DNA of 10,466 bases. Origin: an uncultured Austwickia sp. GTDB taxonomy: Bacteria > Actinomycetota > Actinomycetes > Actinomycetales > Dermatophilaceae. Below the pieces are notes generated by a model. The model made no database searches. It saw only the letters and a list, made by a program, of their open reading frames with translations, and had not been told where the DNA came from. Of this stretch, positions 6,238 through 10,466 are shown piece by piece. Location: assembly GCA_934678955.1 (NCBI GenBank), contig CAKUSI010000116.1:1-10466 (forward strand). The letters are read 5' to 3'. Positions within the stretch are counted from its first letter, which is position 1, and every line of letters starts with the position of its first letter. The translations under genes and the position numbers were made by a program.

Positions 6238-6243
6238 TAGGAT
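6238..6243 (+). promoter_or_regulatory. Leaderless -10 box for metQNI
   Basis: TAGGAT is followed by exactly seven bases and the GTG start of metQ at 6251. A leaderless start leaves no 5' leader, which excludes a SAM riboswitch for this transcript. If the operon responds to methionine, the sensor must be a repressor or the NIL domain of MetN. Confidence 0.65.
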
Positions 6244-6250
6244 GTGCCCC

Positions 6251-7105
6251 GTGATGAGGTCTCGCGTATCTGTTGCCGCTGTCGTTGCCGTCGCCGCTCT
6301 CGGGCTCACCGCCTGCGGATCGCCTTCCTCGGGTGGCTCGTCCACCGGGGATGCGAGCAGGCCCCTGACCGTGATGGCCGACGTCAAGCCGCACGCGGAG
6401 CTCATCCGGCAGGCGGAGAAGGACGGCCTCCTCGGCGACGTGAAGATCAACGTGACGGAGATCTCCGGCCAGGTCGACCCGAACAAGCTGGTCAAGGACG
6501 GCGACGTCGACGCCAACTTCTTCCAGCACACGCCATACCTGAAGAACTGGAACGCGGAGAACAACGCGAACCTGGCCAGCGTCGCCTCGGTGCACATCGA
6601 ACCGCTCGGGCTCTACAGCAAGAAGGTGACCACGGTCGCCGATCTGCCCGCAGGATCCACGATCGCGATTCCCGCGGACCCGACCAATCTGGCCCGCGGC
6701 CTGTTCCTGCTGGCCGACGCCGGGATCATCGAGATGAACGTCAAGGCCGACGACCCGAACCTGGACTACAGCAAGGTGACCACGTCCAACGTGACCGGTA
6801 ACTCCAAGGACGTGAAGTTCCTGGAGATCGACCGGCCGCAGCTGGCCGCCACCCTCGACGACCCCAAGGTCGCGATGAGCGTGATCAACGGCAACTACGC
6901 GCTGGAGGCGGGTCTCACACCGGAGACCGACGCGAAGCACCTGGAGAAGGCCGCCGGCAACCCGTACGTGAACGTGTTGGTCACCCGCGACGAGCTGAAA
7001 GACGACGCGCGGGTCAAGAAGCTGTCCGAGGCCCTGACCAGCCAGAAGATCCAGGACTACATCAAGAACACCTACAAGGGCTCGGTCCTGCCGGCGGCGG
7101 GCTGA
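6251..7105 (+). CDS. metQ: MetQ/NlpA family substrate-binding lipoprotein
   Basis: 284 aa, the extracytoplasmic binding protein of a methionine-type ABC importer. The N-terminus is a lipoprotein signal: Arg3 and Arg5, a hydrophobic stretch of about 14 residues, then the lipobox LTAC with Cys22 as the lipid anchor, followed by a Gly/Ser linker. The mature part shows family landmarks: MADVKPHAELI, VDPNKLVKDGDVDANFFQHTPYL (in two parts), SVHIEPLGLYSKK, IAIPADPTNLARGLFLLADAG, and the MSVINGNYAL segment. GTG 6251 is preferred for its exact N7 spacing to TAGGAT; ATG 6254 is the alternative and changes one residue. The metN start lies 13 bp downstream. Methionine, D or L, is the inferred ligand. NlpA-family relatives can bind other amino acids or dipeptides, so the substrate is not proven. 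Confidence 0.93.
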   Translation: MMRSRVSVAAVVAVAALGLTACGSPSSGGSSTGDASRPLTVMADVKPHAELIRQAEKDGLLGDVKINVTEISGQVDPNKLVKDGDVDANFFQHTPYLKNWNAENNANLASVASVHIEPLGLYSKKVTTVADLPAGSTIAIPADPTNLARGLFLLADAGIIEMNVKADDPNLDYSKVTTSNVTGNSKDVKFLEIDRPQLAATLDDPKVAMSVINGNYALEAGLTPETDAKHLEKAAGNPYVNVLVTRDELKDDARVKKLSEALTSQKIQDYIKNTYKGSVLPAAG

Positions 7106-7118
7106 GCGAGCCGGGCCC

Positions 7119-8111
7119 GTGATCGTCGTCGACTCGGTCAGCAAGGTCTACGCGGGGCGCGGCGGGCAGGTCACCGCCGTCGACAACGTGTCGCTCTCGG
7201 TGGATTCCGGTGAGGTGTTCGGGGTGCTCGGGCGCAGCGGCGCGGGCAAGACGACGCTGCTGCGCTGCCTGAACTTCTTGGAGCGGCCCACATCCGGGAC
7301 GATCACGGTCGACGGCCTGGACCTGACGAGCCTGAGCAGCGCCAAGCTGCGCGCGGCGCGGCAGCGGATCGGGACGGTCTTCCAGCACTTCAACCTGCTG
7401 CACGCGCGCACCGCGGCGGACAACATCGCGTTCCCGTTGGAGATCTCCGGGATGCCGCGGGCGCAGCGGAAGGCGCGGGTGGCCGAGCTGCTGGAGCTGG
7501 TCGGCCTCGCGGACCGGGGTGACGCCTACCCCTCGCAACTGTCCGGCGGGCAGAAGCAGCGGGTCGGCATCGCCCGGGCGCTGGCCGGCCGCCCGTCGGT
7601 CCTGTTGTGCGACGAGGCGACGTCGGCGCTCGACCCCGCCACCACCGAGCAGATCCTCGACCTGATCGCGTCGATCAACGAGGCCACCGGCGTCACCGTG
7701 GTGGCGATCACCCACGAGGCCGAGGTGGTCCGCCGGATCTGCCACTCCGCGGCGTTCATGGAGGCCGGCGCGATCGTCGAGCAGGGCAACCTCCTCGACC
7801 TGATCGCGCGGCCGGACTCTCGGCTGGCGGAGATGCTGCTGCCGACGGGGTCGCCGGACCCCCAGGACTGGGAGCGCGCCCTGGTGCTCGGCTTCGCGGG
7901 CGAGAACGCGATCGACCCGATCATCGCGGGCCTCGCGCGGGATCTCGGTGTGGAGCTGGCGATCATGTCCGGCACGGTGGAGCGGATCGCCGGTCGTCGC
8001 GTCGGCCGGCTGCTCGTGACCATGCCGACCGCGGACGCGTACGAGTCCGTCGAGGCCTACTTGCGGGAGCGCCACGTGACCGTGACCCGGCAGGCGGGGG
8101 CGGCAGCGTGA
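7119..8111 (+). CDS. metN: Methionine import ATPase MetN with C-terminal NIL domain
   Basis: 330 aa, the ATPase of the MetNIQ importer at the inner face of the membrane. Walker A is GRSGAGKTT (38-46), the Q-loop Gln89 is in VFQHFNLL, the ABC signature is LSGGQKQR (141-148), Walker B LLCDEATSALDP contains Asp165 and Glu166, and the switch His199 is in AITHE. The last 80 residues match the NIL domain, including the GVELAIMSG and VGRLLVTMP segments. In E. coli MetN the equivalent domain binds intracellular methionine and inhibits transport, so the same feedback is likely here. Its presence is the best argument that the substrate is methionine. The GTG at 7119 has only a weak GAGCGAG-like site upstream. 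The stop overlaps the metI start as GTGA, so MetI is probably translationally coupled. Confidence 0.96.
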   Translation: MIVVDSVSKVYAGRGGQVTAVDNVSLSVDSGEVFGVLGRSGAGKTTLLRCLNFLERPTSGTITVDGLDLTSLSSAKLRAARQRIGTVFQHFNLLHARTAADNIAFPLEISGMPRAQRKARVAELLELVGLADRGDAYPSQLSGGQKQRVGIARALAGRPSVLLCDEATSALDPATTEQILDLIASINEATGVTVVAITHEAEVVRRICHSAAFMEAGAIVEQGNLLDLIARPDSRLAEMLLPTGSPDPQDWERALVLGFAGENAIDPIIAGLARDLGVELAIMSGTVERIAGRRVGRLLVTMPTADAYESVEAYLRERHVTVTRQAGAAA

Positions 8112-8773
8112 ACCAGGCGTGGACCGACGCGATCCCCGAGCTGATGACGTCGCTCGGGCAGACGGCGTGGATGGTGGCGTGGTCGTTCCTGATCACCGTG
8201 GTGTTCGGGATTCTCTGCGGGGTGGGCCTGCGGCTGACCACGCCCGACGGTCTGCGGCCGAACCGCGTGTTCTCCGCGGTTTTCGGCGCGGTCATCAACA
8301 TGGCCCGGTCCCTGCCGTTCCTGATCCTGCTGATCGCGCTGATCCCGTTCACGCGGTGGGTGGTCGGCACGGCCTACGGGCCGACGGCCGCGATCGTGCC
8401 CCTCGCGGTCGGGGCGATCCCGTTCTACGCCCGCGTCGTCGAGAACGCCCTGCGCGAGGTCGACCACGGCAAGGTGGAGGCCGCGCTGGTGGTGGGCGCG
8501 AAGGTGCGCCACGTCGTCACGAAGGTGCTGATCCCTGAGGCGCTGCCGGGGCTGGTCGCGGGGGCGACCCTGACGCTGGTGACGCTGATCGGGTACTCGA
8601 CGATGGCGGGCGCGATCGGCGGCGGCGGCGTGGGGGACTTCGCGATCCGCTACGGCTACCAGCGCTTCAACGCCCCGGTCCTGTTCATGAGCGTGGCCGT
8701 CCTGATCGTGATCGTGCAGATCGTGCAGAGCGCGGGCGACCTGATCGTGCGGTCGATGAACCACCGCCGCTGA
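8108..8773 (+). CDS. metI: Methionine ABC transporter permease MetI
   Basis: 221 aa, close to the family length. It is the membrane channel of the MetNIQ importer, a dimer with about five transmembrane helices per chain. Hydrophobic segments are evident near residues 18-40, 55-80, 90-105, 145-165 and 185-210. The cytoplasmic EAA loop that docks on MetN is clear: it starts at Glu124 with EAALVVGAKVRHVV and continues through KVLIPEALPGLV. The family sequence around AGAIGGGGVGDFAIRYGYQR is also typical. The GTG at 8108 overlaps the metN stop by four bases and has a G-rich stretch upstream. The gene ends in CGC-CGC-TGA, and the bases of this end resemble the degenerate repeat units that follow it. 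Last gene of the operon; pyrE has its own promoter. Confidence 0.96.
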   Translation: MNQAWTDAIPELMTSLGQTAWMVAWSFLITVVFGILCGVGLRLTTPDGLRPNRVFSAVFGAVINMARSLPFLILLIALIPFTRWVVGTAYGPTAAIVPLAVGAIPFYARVVENALREVDHGKVEAALVVGAKVRHVVTKVLIPEALPGLVAGATLTLVTLIGYSTMAGAIGGGGVGDFAIRYGYQRFNAPVLFMSVAVLIVIVQIVQSAGDLIVRSMNHRR

Positions 8774-8777
8774 CAAC

Positions 8778-8839
8778 GCCGCTCGCTGACCAAGCCACTC
8801 CCCGACCTAGCCACTCCCTGACCTGCCGCTCGCTGACAT
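8778..8839. repeat. Four degenerate 15-16-bp direct repeats after metI
   Basis: Units 8778-8793, 8794-8809, 8810-8824 and 8825-8839 share GCCRCTCSCYGAC. The outer two are nearly the same (GCCGCTCGCTGAC) and so are the inner two (GCCACTCCCYGACCT). They start five bases after the metI stop, and the gene end GCCGCTGACAA resembles a shortened unit. Confidence 0.8.
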
Positions 8840-8852
8840 ACCCACAGGGTGA

Positions 8853-8862
8853 CTCACGTGAG
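8853..8862. promoter_or_regulatory. CTCACGTGAG palindrome upstream of pyrE
   Basis: A perfect 10-bp palindrome lies 40 bp upstream of the pyrE -10 box. It is flanked by CCCAC (8841-8845) and GTGGG (8864-8868), which could also form the base of a longer imperfect hairpin ending the met operon. It is a candidate operator or terminator; neither role is proven. Confidence 0.35.
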
Positions 8863-8901
8863 GGTGGGCTAGGGCACGGGAAGCGCGGTCCCGGCGCTGG
8901 C

Positions 8902-8907
8902 TACACT
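8902..8907 (+). promoter_or_regulatory. Leaderless -10 box for pyrE
   Basis: TACACT is followed by seven bases and the GTG start at 8915. A leaderless mRNA rules out the attenuation leaders that control pyr genes in many other bacteria. Confidence 0.65.
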
Positions 8908-8914
8908 CGGCGCC

Positions 8915-9469
8915 GTGAGTGAGACCCAGGCGAAGAACCAGCTGCTCGACCTCGTCAAACGCAAGGCCATCGTGCACGGCCGCGTGACGCTGTCCTCCGG
9001 TAAGGAGGCCGACTATTACGTGGATCTGCGCAGGGTCACGCTCGACGCGGAGTCGGCGCCGCTGGTCGGCCAGGTGATGCTCGACCTGACCGCGGACCTC
9101 GACTTCGACGCGGTCGGCGGCCTCACCATGGGTGCCGACCCGGTGGCCACCGCGATGCTGCACGCGGCCGCGACCCGGGGACGCCGACTGGACGCCTTCG
9201 TCGTGCGCAAGGCCGAGAAGGCGCACGGCATGCAGCGCCGGATCGAGGGCCCGGACGTGAGCGGGCGCCGCGTCCTGGTCGTCGAGGACACCTCGACGAC
9301 GGGTGGCTCTCCGCTGACGGCGGTCGAGGCGTGTCGCGAAGCGGGCGCGGAGGTGGTCGCCGTCGCGGTGATCGCGGACCGCAGCTCGGGCGCGGGGGAG
9401 CGGATCCGCGCGGAGGCGGGCGTGGACTACCGGTACGCCTACGGGCTGGCCGACCTCGGCCTGGCCTGA
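8915..9469 (+). CDS. pyrE: Orotate phosphoribosyltransferase
   Basis: 184 aa, type I phosphoribosyltransferase fold. PyrE transfers orotate to PRPP to make orotidine 5'-phosphate in de novo pyrimidine synthesis; it is a cytosolic dimer. The orotate side begins LSSGKEADYYVDLRR, then VGGLTMGADPVA, the flexible-loop region VRKAEKAHGM, and the PRPP-binding motif VLVVEDTSTTGGS at residues 120-132. Length is typical for the short actinobacterial form. The GTG at 8915 is chosen because TACACT lies exactly seven bases upstream, no SD is present, and residue 1 falls just before the first helix. It is separate from other pyr genes in this window. The 3' flank carries 15-bp repeats and then the convergent vapC. 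Confidence 0.96.
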   Translation: MSETQAKNQLLDLVKRKAIVHGRVTLSSGKEADYYVDLRRVTLDAESAPLVGQVMLDLTADLDFDAVGGLTMGADPVATAMLHAAATRGRRLDAFVVRKAEKAHGMQRRIEGPDVSGRRVLVVEDTSTTGGSPLTAVEACREAGAEVVAVAVIADRSSGAGERIRAEAGVDYRYAYGLADLGLA

Positions 9470-9473
9470 GACC

Positions 9474-9533
9474 CTGCCTGCTTCGAGATTGCCCACTGCG
9501 AGGCTGCCTTCATCGAGCGTGCCAGATTCGAGC
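9474..9533. repeat. Four degenerate 15-bp tandem repeats after pyrE
   Basis: Units 9474-9488, 9489-9503, 9504-9518 and 9519-9533 fit NTGCCNNNNKCGAGN. A fifth, weak copy may run to 9548. The array begins four bases after the pyrE stop. The remaining gap to the vapC stop (9549-9593) shows only weak hairpin potential and no gene. Confidence 0.75.
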
Positions 9534-9593
9534 ATTCCCCGATCCCGGGCGCCCTGAGCTCCGACCTGGGTGATCCAGCGGGGGTCCCAAAGC

Positions 9594-10019
9594 TCACGGG
9601 ACAGAGCCGGGGTCGGCCACCCAACGACAGTCGGCGTCGAGCACCTCGCTGGCGATGTCGAAATCCGCGTTGTAATGCAGGAGCGTCAGCCGGTGCTCAG
9701 CGGCGAGGACGGCGGTGAGAAGGTCCGCGATGCCCACCGCCCGGTGTCGGCCGCTTCGCGCCAGCTCCCGCTGCGCCTCGAACGCCGCCTCCCAGTGCCG
9801 GTCGTCCGTGGGTAGGTATTCGTAGGCCTGTCGGCGGTCAGCCCGTACCTCCTCGTACTCCCGTTGCCCGCGGGCGCTGAAGAGCGCCTCGGCGTCGAGC
9901 GTGGCGCAGGTGGCGACGATCCCGGCCTCGATCAACGGCGCGAGCCGCTCACTGATGACGGCGTGGTGCATCCGAGCCGCCGCGCTGGTGTCGATGAGGC
10001 ACCGGGCGATCAGCGCCAC
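9594..10019 (-). CDS. vapC: VapC-type PIN-domain ribonuclease toxin
   Basis: 141 aa, single PIN domain. VapC toxins are Mg2+-dependent endoribonucleases, often cutting tRNA or rRNA, and are neutralised by the cognate VapB. The acidic active-site residues are present: Asp10 in LIDTSA, Glu44 in LDAEAL, Asp99 in GIADLLTA, and Asp119/Asp121 in HYNADFD. The GIADLLTAVLA and LLHYNADFD segments are characteristic. The Asn in HYNADFD replaces the Asp seen in many relatives. The GTG at 10017-10019 overlaps the 3' end of vapB by ten bases, the usual coupling in these pairs. No separate promoter is visible, so it depends on the vapB operator. It faces pyrE tail to tail. The RNA target cannot be predicted. 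Confidence 0.92.
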   Translation of the reverse strand: MALIARCLIDTSAAARMHHAVISERLAPLIEAGIVATCATLDAEALFSARGQREYEEVRADRRQAYEYLPTDDRHWEAAFEAQRELARSGRHRAVGIADLLTAVLAAEHRLTLLHYNADFDIASEVLDADCRWVADPGSVP

Positions 10020-10216
10020 ACCGCTGCCCGTCGTTCAGGATCTGCGAGTTCAGCCAGCCCTCCATTCTGGAGCCACGCGATCTGGCGTCTGCGCGCGGCA
10101 GACGCGGCCGCGAGGCGCAGGGCCGACCGGACGGTGTCGGAGACGCCTTGTGTCCCGAGTTCCTTCTGCGCCGCCGTCAGCAGCTGGTCGTCGATGTCGA
10201 TGAGACGTTTTGTCAC
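10010..10216 (-). CDS. vapB: VapB-type antitoxin
   Basis: 68 aa, beginning TKRLIDIDDQLL after a GTG start and continuing through GTQGVSDTVRSAL. This is the ribbon-helix-helix DNA-binding part of the VapB family with the characteristic LGT..SDTVR..L pattern. A basic linker with RRRQ and a C-terminal segment ending AVWR should wrap the toxin. The GTG at 10214-10216 is chosen because it starts the conserved domain; the longer in-frame ATG at 10279 would add 21 residues and run through the operator. There is no SD, but TATCTT lies six bases upstream, so the mRNA may be leaderless. VapB-VapC complexes normally repress their own promoter, and the 27-bp palindrome just upstream fits that. Confidence 0.9.
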   Translation of the reverse strand: MTKRLIDIDDQLLTAAQKELGTQGVSDTVRSALRLAAASAARRRQIAWLQNGGLAELADPERRAAVWR

Positions 10217-10222
10217 CAGACA

Positions 10223-10254
10223 AAGATATATGTACGGAACGAATCCGTATATAT
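10223..10254 (-). promoter_or_regulatory. vapBC promoter with 27-bp inverted-repeat operator
   Basis: The arms ATATGTACGGA (10228-10238) and TCCGTATATAT (10244-10254) pair with one mismatch around a 5-bp spacer. The stretch is strikingly AT-rich for this genome. On the minus strand TATCTT (10223-10228) is a plausible -10, six bases before the vapB GTG. The palindrome would cover the -10/-35 spacer, the expected position for VapB autorepression. Confidence 0.75.
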
Positions 10255-10279
10255 GGTGAGGCTGAAACGTTGCGACCAC

Positions 10280-10324
10280 CTGCGTCCGGGCCGCCTTCGT
10301 CCAGACCGCCTGCGTCCGGGCCGC
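10280..10324. repeat. Three 15-bp tandem repeats upstream of vapB
   Basis: Units 10280-10294 and 10310-10324 are identical (CTGCGTCCGGGCCGC). The middle unit, 10295-10309, differs at a few positions. They lie just beyond the vapB operator, in a stretch with no recognised gene. Confidence 0.85.
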
Positions 10325-10360
10325 TGGTGATTCGAGGAGCCCGTGCTCCCGCGAGGAGCG

Positions 10361-10457
10361 GCCGGATGCGCGGATGGCGGGCCGGATGCGCGGATGGCGG
10401 GCCGGATGCGCGGATGGCGGGCCGGTTGCGCGGATGCCGGGCCGGTTGCGCGGATGG
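10361..10457. repeat. 20-bp tandem array at the right window edge
   Basis: Three identical units GCCGGATGCGCGGATGGCGG (10361-10420), one variant with two changes (10421-10440), and a 17-bp partial (10441-10457). The unit length is not a multiple of three, so the array cannot keep one reading frame and is probably noncoding. There are no unique spacers, so it is not CRISPR. The identical units imply recent expansion. A GGAGC/GCTCC hairpin (10336-10349) precedes it. Confidence 0.92.
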
Positions 10458-10466
10458 GGTCCCGTG

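Noticed and set aside
6172..6250. SAM (S-box) riboswitch before the methionine transporter operon
   Set aside because: The gap is 79 bp, lacks recognisable S-box motifs, and the -10 box sits seven bases from the start codon, leaving no leader.
6251..8773. The ABC importer as a thiamin-precursor transporter linked to the thi operon
   Set aside because: MetQ/NlpA signatures and the MetN NIL domain point to methionine. There is no TPP riboswitch upstream, and unrelated genes lie between the two operons.
9474..9573. Possible pentapeptide-repeat protein downstream of pyrE
   Set aside because: Any 15-bp tandem repeat gives five-residue periodicity in all frames. There is no start site or SD, and the frames close quickly.
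10361..10457. CRISPR array
   Set aside because: The units are directly adjacent with no unique spacers, the unit is only 20 bp, and no cas gene is present.

Overview
This is a very GC-rich actinobacterial chromosomal window, probably from a Streptomyces-like mycelial actinomycete. Evidence for this is the base composition, frequent GTG (and one TTG) starts, strong GC bias at third codon positions, and several genes whose start codon lies exactly seven bases after a TANNNT -10 box. That last geometry is typical of leaderless actinobacterial transcripts. The family cannot be fixed from sequence alone. The content is mostly housekeeping, plus one toxin-antitoxin pair and a set of unusual short tandem repeats.

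Left part (1-3650, minus strand): a thiamin salvage operon read right to left as promoter, TPP riboswitch, thiM, thiE, thiD, tenA. thiE-thiD and thiD-tenA each overlap by ATGA. TenA recovers the pyrimidine HMP from degraded thiamin, ThiD phosphorylates it to HMP-PP, ThiM phosphorylates the thiazole alcohol, and ThiE joins the two halves to thiamin phosphate. The riboswitch closes directly on the SD-like sequence and TTG start of thiM, so TPP should block translation of the first gene directly.

Middle (3730-6250): a rubrerythrin gene with a strong hairpin terminator, then exodeoxyribonuclease III (xth, minus) divergent from a short-chain dehydrogenase (plus). The two share a 69-bp intergenic region with two apparently leaderless promoters.

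Right part (6250-9470, plus strand): a methionine-type ABC importer operon (metQ lipoprotein, metN ATPase with a C-terminal NIL domain, metI permease), followed by pyrE with its own leaderless promoter. Convergent to pyrE is a vapBC type II toxin-antitoxin module (minus strand) with an AT-rich 27-bp inverted-repeat operator.

The least ordinary signal is a recurring pattern rather than a gene. Several intergenic stretches, mostly just after stop codons, hold short direct repeats of about 15 bp (tenA, xth, metI and pyrE 3' flanks, and upstream of vapB). A 20-bp array of almost five units sits at the right edge. The repeat sequences differ between sites, while the period is nearly constant. No stretch of more than 300 bp lacks a gene. 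I see no rRNA, tRNA, CRISPR array, insertion sequence or phage gene.
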